A DNA stretch of 45,304 bases from Theodoxus fluviatilis (taxonomy: Eukaryota; Mollusca; Gastropoda; Cycloneritida; Neritidae). Below the pieces are notes generated by a model that was not told the DNA's origin, did no database searches, and saw only the letters and a list, made by a program, of their open reading frames with translations. The translations under genes were made by a program, and so were the position numbers. Shown piece by piece: positions 1-10,599 of this stretch (positions are counted from its first letter, which is position 1; every line of letters begins with the position of its first letter). The stretch spans positions 7,501-52,804 of the forward strand of contig JAWQFJ010020417.1 of NCBI GenBank assembly GCA_034096865.1. The letters run 5' to 3'.

Positions 1-20
1 AGAGAGAGAGAGAGAGAGAG
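1..20. repeat. (AG)n microsatellite at window start
   Basis: Ten AG dinucleotides, cut by the window edge. It is the mirror of the long (CT)n tract at 45005-45181. Confidence 0.9.
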
Positions 21-141
21 AACGAACGGTTTATTGTTAGGCCACCGGCCCTTCACAACAGCATCACCAAATATCAAATGTTACAGAATACTTGCATACG
101 CTTCTTCAGTCACTGCAATACATACTGCCTCCTCTCTTCTC

Positions 142-963
142 TTAAATGCATAGTACAAACACATTGCAACGGACCTGATCACATTCGTATCTTGTGCCGT
201 CAGCAGTCTTTACGTCCACCACTGAGATACTCGGGAGGCTTCTAATGTACTTGTATCTCAAATCTTCATAAGCTTTACATTCAAGTAGGAAATGCTTTTC
301 ACATTCCTTTGTTTCATAACATGTTGGACACAAATAGGTGTAAGTGTCGCTATCTGTTACGAACCTGTATTTATGTACATAGAGGTCAGTAAAGCCCATA
401 CGAAAACGAATGTATACATCTCTGAACGGTTTCTTATCTAAGCTGTACAAATATATTTCCCTGCTCCGAATTGGTTTGAAAAGTCGATAAACAGGATACC
501 TATCACTATTGGTCAAGGCATTCATCCACAATGAGTTGTATTCGTGGACTATTCGCTTTTTGAGCTCCCTCAGGAATTCTGGTTCACTCTGAACCCTTTG
601 TTCAGTCCATCAGTTTTCCCTCATGTCTAATACAAGCATCATGTTATAAACTTTGCGATGATATCTACTGTGTTCCATCTTTAATAATCGTAGCCAGTAT
701 CTGATAGCTCTAATAGAGGCAGAGATGTACAATGGATATTGACCCGAATCTACATTCACCAACCGATTTGGAGTTTGCGTGGGCAAATTGAAAAAGCGTT
801 TTAAAGCTTGTAAATAAATCGATTCCACAACGTAACACTGGCTAAGGCCCCATTTCTCAGAAGTATTCAACATAATCGACTGCATCTGAGCATTAAATAA
901 CTTAAAATATTCATCTGGTGAAATGCAAATTAGTTTCCTCAAACTCTTGGTCACTTGTGTCAT
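142..963 (-). pseudogene. LINE (non-LTR retrotransposon) ORF2 3' fragment, left copy, broken
   Basis: Two minus-strand reading frames (610-963, then 142-531) encode pieces of the region between the reverse transcriptase domain and the C-terminus of a LINE polyprotein. The first piece carries the usual motif ending in QYPLYISASIRAIRYWLRLL. The second carries YRLFKP, then FRMGFTDLYVHKYRF and a zinc-knuckle pattern C-X2-C-X8-H-X4-C (CPTC...H...C), which is typical of LINE C-termini. The frames are separated by a deletion of about 48 bp relative to the right copy, and a two-base loss near the end shifts the C-terminal frame. Reverse transcriptase and endonuclease domains are absent, so this is a dead 5'-truncated copy. 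I cannot assign the clade with confidence. Confidence 0.8.
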
Positions 964-1015
964 ACTACTCTCGCTCGCTGAACAAGATCTGATTGCATAA
1001 CATTAAAAGACAGTC

Positions 1016-1020
<5 letters not shown>

Positions 1021-1062
<42 letters not shown>
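1021..1062. repeat. (AG)n microsatellite
   Basis: About 21 uninterrupted AG units, directly inward of the LINE fragment. The mirror copy is at 43912-43956. Confidence 0.95.
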
Positions 1063-1065
<3 letters not shown>

Positions 1066-1707
1066 GATTGTGGTAGTGGTGGCAATGGTTGTAGTGGTTT
1101 TGTAGACAAGTTCATGCAGCTTAAAAAAAATCTGAAAGGTGGGTGACATACAGTTATCGCTTAGTCTGACCTTAACAACTTACCATTCAACTGAAATCCG
1201 TATGAAAGTGCATTCTCCTCATCATACAATTAGCAAGTATGGGCCTAAAACAGGAGAAGAAAGTGCGGGAGCCATACAGTTGACACAGGGAAGGGCTGAC
1301 AAAGTGGAAGAAGATTTATTCAGTGTTGGTTTGCAAGCGAAAGCTTAGAACAGCTCCGAAGAGTTTTGCTCAGAATCGAACGAGAGATGAAAAGGCGCAT
1401 GCGAAATGTCAAAGGCTTCACTTAATGGCATCTGCAGGGCTTTCCATCAGCCATTCGTTGCCATTTGGATCTGTGTCCATGGCAACAGGGCGTGTCCAGC
1501 TTAAGTGTCATCTACTACACGTCGGTCGCCCTCTTCTTTGCACCTTACTGGTCTACTTCTTCAAGCCAGCTATGTATCACGCTTCTTCTCTTCACATGCA
1601 AATGTTCCTTCTCTACCCCTAGAGCACACCAGCGGGAGATTAAATGGTATTTCGTCCTAGAGACTCAAATTAACCTGAGAATCATTTTCATTTCAAGTGC
1701 GATATAT
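1063..1707. other. Unassigned stretch (mirror 43267-43911)
   Basis: I see no conserved coding frame or RNA gene. Short frames of 69 and 99 codons exist, but they have no recognisable domains. Next to the ATA microsatellite the plus strand reads GTGCGATATATAATATAATA (1697-1716), which resembles the end of an L2-like element pointing toward the microsatellite. Confidence 0.5.
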
Positions 1708-1728
1708 AATATAATAATAATAATGATG

Positions 1729-1788
<60 letters not shown>

Positions 1789-2223
1789 GTTATTCATAAG
1801 CACATACCTTCCCTTGACAGGCAAGCTCATGGCGTTTACAATCCAAAGAATCAACACTCATACAACCACTCAACTCCACATTCCCACACAAAACTCACAC
1901 ACAATACACATAAACAAAAAACAAAAACTAAGATCCAATAGAACAAATAGAACAAACTATACAATATATACAGCACTTGCCGGCCAGGTCAAGTAAGGCG
2001 AAGCAGCTCAGCGGGAAAGGCGGATCAGAAGAGGTGGGTCTTTAGAGCACTTTTGAACTGGGGCAGAGTGTCAGAATGACGGACTGAGAGAGGGAGACTA
2101 TTCCAGGTTACAGGTCCGATATAGGAGAAGGCACGCTGTCCTTGAGTTTTCTTATTACGGCGGGGTATCCTCTGAAAGTATCCATCAGACCGTTTTCCTC
2201 GATGGAAGAGTTCTTTTCTGTTT
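1708..2223 (-). mobile_element. L2-like LINE 3' end (element A), left copy
   Basis: On the minus strand, 2025-2223 encodes a typical L2/CR1-type LINE C-terminus. It includes KKTQGQRAFSYIGP, then the hallmark WNSLPLSVRHSDTLPQF and KSALKTHLF, followed directly by a stop. A 3' UTR of about 240 bp follows and ends in an (ATT)n array, as expected for this type. Everything upstream of the last 65 or so codons is missing, so this is a 5'-truncated insertion. The left array is three triplets longer than the right one. Confidence 0.85.
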
Positions 2224-2525
2224 CAAATGTGTTCACCTGTTTTTCTCTGTCTGCTCAGCGTTTGATGTATAATGAAATTAGTGATCGTATTGACACAATG
2301 GAGACCTTTGTCATTTTCAATTAAAAATATTACATCTGCTGACAGAACCAATGCGGGTCTTCTCTCGGGATATATAGAAACTATTATATTAAAAATAGCC
2401 CACTCCTTGTTGGAACAGAGAAAAGGCTTAATGTACTTTTATGGGAAAATGTCATTCTCAAAACAAGTTTTGATTAAACTTTCAAATGCTTCCTCTCACC
2501 TCTGCTTTTTATTCTTTCACAACAC

Positions 2526-2719
2526 TTAATACTCCTCCTCAACCTCTTCCTCAAGCGGCTCCTCCCACTTCTGGTCCTCCTGCTCCTTCTGCACCTGTTC
2601 CTGCTCCTGCCCCTGCTTCTCCTTCTCCTGCTCCCGCTGCTCTTTCTTCTCCCACTCCTGGTCCTCCTCATCGTCGTCACCATCGTCGTCGTCGTCGTCG
2701 TCCTCCTCCTCCTCCTCTT

Positions 2720-2750
<31 letters not shown>

Positions 2751-2812
2751 CTCCTCCTCCTTCCTATCCTCCTCCTCCTCCTCCTCCTTCTCCTCTTTTA
2801 TTTTCCCCTTCC
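2526..2812. repeat. Triplet-rich polypyrimidine tract, left copy
   Basis: CTC, CTT, CTG and GTC triplets run for almost 290 bp, with (GTC)n, (CTC)n and (GCT)n blocks near 2675-2760. The minus strand reads as an open run of Glu, Gln and Asp with no complex sequence. I treat this as microsatellite DNA, although an acidic low-complexity exon cannot be excluded. Confidence 0.85.
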
Positions 2813-3496
2813 TACTCACCCCACTTTTGATGCTTTTCCTCCTCACACGTCAACTGCTGCTGCACCTCCTTTACTCTCTTCTTTTTGCGTCTTCCATCCC
2901 CGAGAGCAGGAACTGCAGTCTTCGTATTCCAGTCAGCAAAGTCTGATTGCAGCCTACACAGGCCAAAAGGCCAGGACAGGATGCAGGTAATTGGTGGGAC
3001 ACGACCAGGCGGGGAAAGTATCTGAACGGCACCGACTGGCGGTTTATTTTTTTAAGGACGCTGGGAAATCAATTTCATTTGGAGCTTCGGTTGGAACTAC
3101 TGTATATCGCCAGGCAGACGCTACATCTGAGGTCAGTAACATCCCTTCCACCCGCGAGAAAATAGCTATGTCTGCGTCGGGGAACTGAGAGAGACGTCCC
3201 TCCATCTGTTCATTTCGCCGCGGCGGCAAACACAGGCATCTGCTCGTCTGGAAAGAATGTGCAGACGTGGAAATTCAGCTCATTATTTGAATAACAGAGG
3301 TGCTGTTCTTGCAGCTGAAGCCCCTGTCGATCTTGCCACTGATAACCTTAGTGCTGACCCTACCGAAGAAATTTCAGCCATGCGTATTAAAGTTGATGAT
3401 ATTCTTGGAGGGTATCGCGGTTGTTTTTTCTGTGTCTTTGCCAATGATTACTATGTACATGTATTTCGAAATTGACTCATGGCTCATTTGAATAAA
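2813..3496. other. Unassigned stretch (mirror 41489-42172)
   Basis: Mixed-composition sequence with a GC-rich patch around 3180-3240 (CCGCGGCGG). Short frames of 60-90 codons exist on both strands (for example minus 3044-3229), but none has a recognisable domain. I see no gene that I can support. Confidence 0.4.
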
Positions 3497-3725
3497 CTTT
3501 GTCGTCGTTGTCGTCTCCATCGTCGTTGTTATTGTTGTCGTTGTTGAGTTCTTGACCTCCTCGCTTAGGGTTTTGTCTTTCAAACGTTCTTGTTTTCGAT
3601 AGTCATGTTGTTAATGATGTTAATGTCGTCGTCAGCATCGTTTTCATGTTGTTGATATCTTTATTATTGTTGTTTGTTGATATCATCGTCGATGACGTTG
3701 TTGTCTGTATACTTGTTGTTCCTGC
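3497..3725. repeat. Degenerate (GTT/GTC)n trinucleotide tract (mirror 41260-41488)
   Basis: GTC, GTT and ATT triplets are interspersed with unique sequence. It is a decayed trinucleotide repeat. Confidence 0.75.
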
Positions 3726-3850
3726 TGCTGGTGCTGCAGTTCTCATTATTGCCACTGTGATCGTGGATTTCAATATTTAACTAGAATGCGATACATCTTC
3801 AGTTTAATTTTAAAATCATAATTAGGACTTTGTACTCTTCAGCTTCATGA

Positions 3851-4000
3851 CAGTTCTTTGTGGCTATAGCTCCAGCCAACACAGAAGTGATGCGGGAGAG
3901 CAGTTCTTTGTGGCTATAGCTCCAGCCAACACAGAAGTGATGCGGGAGAGCAGTTCTTTGTGGCTATAGCTCCAGCCAACACAGAAGTGATGCGGGAGAG
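3851..4000. repeat. Three perfect 50-bp tandem repeats, left copy
   Basis: The unit begins CAGTTCTTTGTGGCTATAGC and ends GATGCGGGAGAG; the copies at 3851, 3901 and 3951 are identical. Each unit contains a small hairpin (TGGCT ... AGCCA). Confidence 0.95.
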
Positions 4001-4450
4001 CAGGGAGATGACGAGTACCGGCATGGTAGACGAAAAATTTCCTCCTCACACCCAAAGATAGGAAACAGTTCTTGTGATGAAAATATATCTCTGTTTATTC
4101 TGCAGCTATCGTTTGCAAGATAAATGAGAAATGTTTTCTTTTTGAGGATGACAGATACACGAGTGATATAATGAGGTTCGACGGCCTACAGTATATAAGA
4201 TGTTTCAGACAATTGTCAATTGAATCGACTTACCCAGCTTCGGTACCGTTTGGGGGTAAAGAGGACATTGACATTTCACCCTGATGAGTAGAAAGTAATT
4301 GTCAATGTCAGCTTCCGAAGCCGATATTAATTTCGTGATGATCAGCACCAAAAATGGTGTCTTTGACGACGCTGCTAACGAGACGGCTTTCCCAGACTAT
4401 GGCTATGCAAGCCAAAGCAATCCAAAGAGCTTTTCCAAAATTGTGTTAAT
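4001..4450. other. Unassigned stretch with short inverted repeats (mirror 40535-40984)
   Basis: No gene seen. It contains an inverted pair GACATTGACA/TGTCAATGTC near 4265-4310. At about 4413-4428 a lone piece of the 10-bp satellite (AAAGCAATCCAAAG) lies in the orientation opposite to the array that starts at 4601. Confidence 0.5.
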
Positions 4451-4577
4451 GTGATCGCTGCAATCATACAGGAGTCTTTATCAAGTTTGGGACAAAAAAG
4501 CAGACAGTGTCTGAATGTGGAAAATGATTATTACAAGAGCGGACTGACCGGACGCTGTGTATGATTGCAGCGATCAC
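4451..4577. mobile_element. 127-bp element with 19-bp perfect terminal inverted repeats, left copy
   Basis: GTGATCGCTGCAATCATAC at 4451-4469 is the exact reverse complement of 4559-4577. The short internal part is not palindromic. No clear target-site duplication is visible; TTAA occurs near both ends but is not directly adjacent. It could be a tiny MITE or the edge of the neighbouring satellite. It ends 23 bp before the 10-bp satellite. Confidence 0.6.
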
Positions 4578-4600
4578 TTTTAACAAGATCGAAGATGCCT

Positions 4601-7176
4601 TTTGGATTGCTTTGGATTGCTTTGGATTGCTTTGGATTGTTCTGTATTGCTTTGGATTGCTTTGGATTGCTCTGTATTGCTTTGGATATCTTTGGATTTA
4701 TTTGGATTGCTTTGGATTGCTTTGTCAATAATTGCTTTGTATCGCTTTGGATTGTTCTGTATTGCTTTGGATTGCTTTGGATTGCTTTGTATTGCTCTGG
4801 ATTGCTCTGTATTGCTTTGTATTGCTTTGAATTGCTTTGGATTGCTTTGGATTGCTTTGGATCGCTTTGGACTGTTCTGTATTGCTTTTTGTTTCTTTGG
4901 ATTGCTCTGTATTGTTTTGGATTTCTTTGGATTTCTTTGGAATGCTTTGGAATGCTTTGGATTGCTTCGAATTGCTTTGGATTGCTTTGTATTGCTTTGT
5001 ATCGCTTTGGATTGTTCTGTATTGATTTGCATTGCTTTGTATTGCTCTGTATTGCTTTGGATTGCTTAGGATTTCTTTGGATTGCTTTGGAATGCTTTGG
5101 ATTGCTTTGGATTGTTCTGTATTGCTTTGTATTGTGTTATATCGCTTTGGATGGTTCTGTATTGCTTTGTATTGCTTTGGATTGCTCTGTATTGCTTTGA
5201 ATTTCTTTGGATTGCTTTGGAATGCTTTGGATTGCTTTGGAATGCTTTGGATTGCGTTGGAATGCTTTGGATTGCTTTGGATTGCTTTGTATTGCTTTGT
5301 ATTGCTTTGGATTGTTCTGTATTGCTTTGTAATGCTTTGGATTACTCTGTATTGCTTTGGATTTCTTTGGATTGCTTTGGAATGCTTTGGATTGCTTTGG
5401 AATGCTTTGGATTACGTTGGAATGCTTTGGATTGCTTTGCAATGCTTTGGACTGCTCTGCATTGCTTTGGATTGCTTTGGATTTCGTTGGATTGCTTTGG
5501 ATTGCTTTGGATTGCTTTGTATTGCTTCGGATTGCTTTGGATTTCTTTTTATTGCTTTGGATTGCTTTGTATCGCTTTGGATTGTTCTATATTGATTTGT
5601 ATTGCTTTGGATTGCTCTGTATTGCTTCAGATTTCTTTAGATTTCTTTGGATTGCTTTGGAATGCTTTCAATTGCTTTGTATCGCTTTGGATTGCTTTGG
5701 ATTGTTCTGTATTGCTTTGTATCGCTTTGGATTGCTCAGTATTGCTTTCGATTGCTTTGGATTGCTTTGGATTGCCTTGGAATGCTTTGGATTGCTTTGT
5801 ATCGCTTTGGATTGCTTTGGATTGCTTTGTATCGCTTTGGATTGTTCTGTATTGCTTTGATTTGCTTTGGATTGCTCTGTATTGCTTTGGATTGCTTTGG
5901 ATTGCTTTGGAATGCTTTGGATTGCTTTGGGTTGCTTTGGATTGCTTTGCATTGCTTTGGGTTGCTTTGGATTGCTCTGTATCGCTTTGGATTGCTCTGT
6001 ATTGCTTTGGATTGCGCTGTGTTGCTTTTAAATGCTTTGGAATGCTTTGGATTGCTTTGGAATGCTTTGGATTGCTTTGGATTGCTTTGAAATACTTTGG
6101 ATTGCTTTGTATCGGTTTGGATTGCTTTGGATTGCTTTGTATTTCTTTGTATCGCTTTGGATTGTTCTGTATTGCTTTGTATTGCTTTGGATTGCTCTGC
6201 ATTGTTTTCGATTGCTTTGGATTTCTTTGGATTGCTTTGGAATGCTTTGGATTTCTTTGCATTGCTTTGGAATGCTTTGGATTGCTTTGTATCGCTTTGG
6301 ATTGCTTTGGATTGCTTTGTATTGCTTTGTATCGCTTTGGATTGTTCTGTATTGCTTTGAATTGCTTTGGATTACTTTGCATTGCTTTGGATTGCTTTGG
6401 ATTGCTTTGAATTGTTCTGTATTGCTTTGGATTGCTTTGGATTGCTTTGAAATGCTTTGGATTGCTTTGTATCGGTTTGGATTGCTTTGGATTGCTTTGT
6501 ATTTCTTTGTATCGCTTTGGATTGTTCTGTATTGCTTTGTATTGCTTTGGATTGCTCTGCATTGTTTTCGATTGCTTTGGATTTCTTTGGATTGCTTTGG
6601 AATGCTTTGGATTTCTTTGCATTGCTTTGGAATGCTTTGGATTGCTTTGTATCACTTTGGATTGTTCTGTATTGCTTTGTATTGCTTTGGATTGCTCTGT
6701 ATTGCTTTGGATTGCTTTGTATCGCTTTGGATTGCTTTGTATTGCTTTGTATCGCTTTGGATTGTTCTGTATTGCTTTGTATCGCTTTGGACTGTTCTGT
6801 ATTACTTTGGATTGCTTTGGATTACTTTGCATTGCTTTGGATTGCTTTGGATTGCTTTGGATTGCTTTGGATTGCTTTGCATCGCTTTGGATTGTTCTGT
6901 ATTGCTTTGAATTGCTTTGGATTACTTTGCATTGCTTTGGATTGCTTTGGATTGCTTTGCATCGCTTTGGATTGTTTTGTATTGCTTTGAATTGCTTTGG
7001 ATTGCTCTGTATCGCTTTGGATTGCTCTTTATTTATTTGTATTGATTTCTAGTGATCTGTATTGCTCTGAATTACTTTGGATTGCTTTGGATTGCTTTGG
7101 ATTTCTTTGGATTGCTTTGGAATGCTTTGGAATCCTTTATATTGCTTTGGGTTACTTCGGATTGCTTCGGATTGTT
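4601..7176 (+). repeat. 10-bp satellite (TTTGGATTGC)n, left copy
   Basis: About 257 monomers of consensus TTTGGATTGC. Frequent variants include TTTGTATTGC, TCTGTATTGC, TTTGTATCGC, TTTGGAATGC and TTTGGATTTC. After one 14-bp interruption near 4725-4740 the array keeps exact 10-bp register to its end, with substitutions but no indels. The consensus contains no stop codon in any of the six frames, which explains overlapping open frames of up to 442 codons (5082-6410, plus) and 401 codons (5627-6832, minus). These are products of the repeat, not genes. A block of about 200 bp is duplicated 360 bp apart (6090-6296 and 6450-6656). Confidence 0.97.
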
Positions 7177-7344
7177 TGTCTATAATCTTGGGAAACCCGC
7201 CTCAGGTGTGGGTTCGTGAAACAATCGATGAAGTTCGGCGCAGCAATGGTGGCATGCACTAAGGCCTCCCTCTCTGGAGTGCAGTGCAAGCCTGCAACTA
7301 ACTCTACAACAGTGTAGATAGCAGTGGTTATCCAAGTGAAATCC
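7177..7344. other. Short unassigned segment (mirror 37641-37808)
   Basis: Unique sequence between the 10-bp satellite and the GGT microsatellite. No gene or element recognised. Confidence 0.4.
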
Positions 7345-7481
7345 GACATTGGTGGTGGTAGAGATGGTTGTGATAGTCCTAGTAGTGGTGGTGATGACTA
7401 TGATAATAGTGGTGGTGGTAGGGGTATTGGTGGTGGTAGTTGCAATGGTGTTGGCGGTTGTTGTGGTGGCGGTTGCAATGG
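7345..7481. repeat. (GGT)n-like microsatellite (mirror 37504-37640)
   Basis: Degenerate GGT/GTA/GAT triplets directly beside the 3' end of LINE element B. Confidence 0.8.
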
Positions 7482-7895
7482 GTAATAATTATAATAATAA
7501 TGTGTGGATTTATATCGAGCTTTACCATGAGTTAAGACATGCTCAAGGCGCATACATAAACAACCATTACAATATACAATAACAGTCAATCACATCAAAG
7601 GTAACTTAATAAACTTAATAACATAGGAGTCAGACATTCACTTCTGGCATTCGACAAACTGATGTACAGCGTCACCGCTTTACCATGAAACTGGGGAGAG
7701 GGGGAGGAGAGACAGGAGGTTGGTAGAGGGCTTAGGCAAGCTAGTACAAAGAGAACAGTGAGGGGAGGAAGATGAAGAAACTTAGACAGGATTCGGGAAC
7801 GATTTCAAGAAGAGGTGAATTTTGAGAGCAGAGCGAAAGGTCGAGGGAGATGTAGAGTGACGAACAGAGGCGGGGAGGTCATTCCAGATAGAGGG
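7482..7895 (-). mobile_element. L2-like LINE 3' end (element B), left copy
   Basis: The minus strand at 7782-7895 encodes IWNDLPASVRHSTSPSTF then RSALKIHLF and a short tail to a stop. This is the C-terminal hallmark of L2/CR1-type LINEs. The 3' UTR of about 300 bp ends with the characteristic CGCCTTGAGCATG ... GCTCGATATAAATCC and a short ATT tail (7482-7501). It is a different copy and subfamily from element A. Its upstream coding region is replaced by a long degenerate (CCA)n/(GGT)n tract. Confidence 0.87.
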
Positions 7896-8245
7896 GTAGT
7901 GGTGGTTGTTGAGGTGGTGGTTGTGGTTGTGAAGGTGGTGACTGTGATCATGGTGGTAATGGTGATATTGGTGATGGTGGTGATGGCATGTGGTTGTGGT
8001 GTGGTGGTGTGATGGTGTAATGGTAACTAATGCGGTAATGGTTATGATAATGATGATAGTGATGCAGTTGGTAGTCGTCGTAGTGGGAAAGGTAGTGGTG
8101 CTGGTGATAGTGCCGATGGTGGTGCTGGCAGGCATAGTGGTAGTGGTATTGGTGATGATGCTTGTGGTGGTGGCAATGAAAGACAGTGATGTTAGTGTTA
8201 GTGCTTGTGGCTGTGGTGGTGATGGTGGTGGCAATGGTAATGATA
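7896..8245. repeat. (GGT/GAT)n microsatellite tract, left copy
   Basis: About 350 bp of degenerate GGT, GTG and GAT triplets. It sits where the rest of LINE element B would be expected and gives long low-complexity frames (Val-rich, or Thr/His-rich on the other strand) that I do not treat as genes. Confidence 0.85.
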
Positions 8246-8464
8246 ATGTCATTAAAGATCTAGCGGTGATTCTATCTGCTTTGTTGTTGATCTGGACAGT
8301 TTTGCCGATGTTGATTATTCGAGCAGCAACAACGCAAGAGTCTACATGCATCTGCTTCTGGGACCTCTCCGTTCATAGCTCCTTTGCAATTCTCGCTTTG
8401 AGGATGCCGAACCAAGAATAGCAAATGCATGTTTCTAACATCTGCTCATCATTTGCCAAGCAAG

Positions 8465-8471
8465 AGAGGAG

Positions 8472-8515
<44 letters not shown>

Positions 8516-8528
8516 CATAGAGAGAGAC

Positions 8529-8580
<52 letters not shown>
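8465..8580. repeat. (GA)n microsatellite ending in a G homopolymer, left copy
   Basis: About 100 bp of GA units with a few GACA interruptions, then about 11 G. The right copy has about 12 C, a typical homopolymer length difference. Confidence 0.95.
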
Positions 8581-9707
8581 AAGGACGCTCTCACTTCTGT
8601 CTGTCTTTTCGCACGGAAATGCTGTAGATTGAGACATAAAGTCCTCCGTAATTTGTTACAGTTAATAACGGGGAGTGAACTCTATGTGGCATTCTGGGCG
8701 GAGATCAGTTTATCAGCATGCAAATGATATAAAAGAAACGCGTTCACCAAATGAAACATGCAGTTGTCCCAGAAGGAAGCAAACAATTGTTTTTTTCGTT
8801 GTTGTCATCAACGAAATTTCCTCATTACAATGTTTTGTGTTTCTTTTGTGTTTCAGCATAATTGCCCTTGGATTGACCTTCAGATCCCAGGATAACCTGG
8901 CATGGAAGCGACTGAACTCAGGCCAAACGCTCTGAACAAGTGCGCCGGCACCGCATCGTAACACCGTGTGACGCACTGAGATGTCAACTGAACGATGATT
9001 GATCCGTTGTCAAATCTGTCAGTTTTTGTCACACCGGCAAGGAAGGTCATGTTTATTGAGGATCGTCCCTTTTTCAACACTAATGATGAGTGCTTCTGAT
9101 GTAGAAAAATAGTGTAAATTGTAATTGATGTCAAAAGGTCATTCGGCTGCTCTGACGTACTGCATCGCCTTATTCTGGCACGTTCACCCCCTGAGAGGGC
9201 CAGTCACCGTGGGCATTGACGTCATCAAAATAAAATGTTGCGACAACATAGTTATCAACTCGGACAAACAGAAATAATATTCAATTTAAAGGGAACGAAC
9301 ACTGCTGGCAATATCTCTGCATATTCCACGTCTGAGCTAGAGCACGAACTGCAGATAAGATCCTGCTGTTTTTTATGGCGTGTTTTTTTTTCAAACGTGG
9401 AGTTCGTTATATACACGCGATCTACTGATACACCACAAACTCTGTGTTCACGACATACTTTTTGTGTTTCCTTGAGCATAGTTTTTCTGCTTTCAGATCT
9501 GCAGAATCGCAATCGGACACCTTTATGATCCATCCACAGTGGAGATGGTCGGACTGGTATGCGTTGAATGACTTCTCTTCGCTGATGCATATTACAAAGG
9601 ATAAAAAGTATAGGTGGTGTTTTATATAGCGACACTACCCACGTCTGAGCTTCGAACTGCTTTGTAGTTTATCTTCTAATTACTGGGCCGCTTGCTCAAT
9701 CCTTCAC
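8581..9707. other. Unassigned stretch (mirror 35278-36403)
   Basis: No supported gene. The longest frame is 126 codons (minus 9255-9635; plus 35349-35729), has only a GTG start, is basic and Cys-containing, and has no domain that I recognise. A CRE octamer TGACGTCA lies at 9217-9224 (mirror 35760-35767). The phrase CACGTCTGAGCT appears twice, near 9328 and 9641. Confidence 0.4.
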
Positions 9708-10031
9708 TGGCTCCTGACGACGAACACGGTGAAAGACGTACGTGTATGTACGAAGCACACAGGCAGGTACCGTACAAGCACCAACTCCAATCCCTGAGGA
9801 ACAATCCACCCCGATGCTGGTTGAAGGCCGCATACACGGATTAATCGCGCTACGTTGTGCCATTGCTGCCCTGACAGGTACGTGGTTTTACTCCCGGATG
9901 GGGAGAAGCAATGCAATTTAAGCACCTTGCTCAAGGATGCGATTTCTGGATCCCAGCAGCCTCGAACACCACACCCACTAGCCGCAAGCGACTGCAGGTA
10001 CAAAAGCGCTAGCCACTCCGCCACAGACACG
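9708..10031 (-). mobile_element. tRNA-derived V-domain SINE, left copy
   Basis: Read on the minus strand, the element starts with a tRNA-like head containing a perfect Pol III A box, TGGCGGAGTGG (10013-10023). A B-box-like GGTGTTCGAGGC follows about 50 bp downstream. The body contains CCTTGAGCAAGGTGCTTAA then TTGCATTGCTTC (about 9898-9938), which matches the V-domain shared by V-SINEs of fish and invertebrates. About 200 bp of 3' body follows without an obvious simple tail. Confidence 0.8.
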
Positions 10032-10599
10032 TAGGTAACGTTTTATCTCCTTTGAGTTGTGTGCAGTCTACAGGTCTGGTCAGGCAAACGGAATAATGCG
10101 GGGGGAAAACCCTGAGTAGTTGAATGTAAGAATGGATTGACAATTAGGGTAAAAAAGGAATGAACACTATTGTTGCTTTCTGTTCAATTGCTTTCCATTT
10201 AGTTGGGGGTTTCAAATGAACGAATTCATATCCTTTAAGTTCGTTAATGTCCTGTAGTCTTGCATTTCCTCATTTCAAGCATCAAACGTTTGAAAACAGA
10301 CGACACAGTGTGGTATTTCATTTATTTCTTCTGTTAGTTTGTAACAAGAAAACACGTACGTGTTCTGAGTCCTGCTGTGTTGCTAACAATTGTCGTGAAA
10401 GGGTGTCAGTGTTGATGAAAAACAAATAAGACAAAATCATGTCTTTCTCAGACAACCATTTTCATGTATGTCAAGGAGTCCCTTTCTTCCAGTCGCCTTC
10501 GATTGTGATATATTTGTGAATTTCCTGCAAGAAGTTTTCTGTGGAGAGCATGCAGGTACAAGGAGAGGAAAATGGCAGCTGCCTTGCATCTACGTCACA
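10032..10599. other. Unassigned stretch (mirror 34386-34952)
   Basis: AT-rich sequence with no element or gene that I recognise. The longest frames are 60-78 codons. Confidence 0.4.

Noticed and set aside
5082..6410. 442-codon open frame (and a 401-codon frame on the other strand)
   Set aside because: Both lie wholly inside the 10-bp satellite, whose monomer has no stop codon in any frame. The predicted proteins are decapeptide echoes of the repeat.
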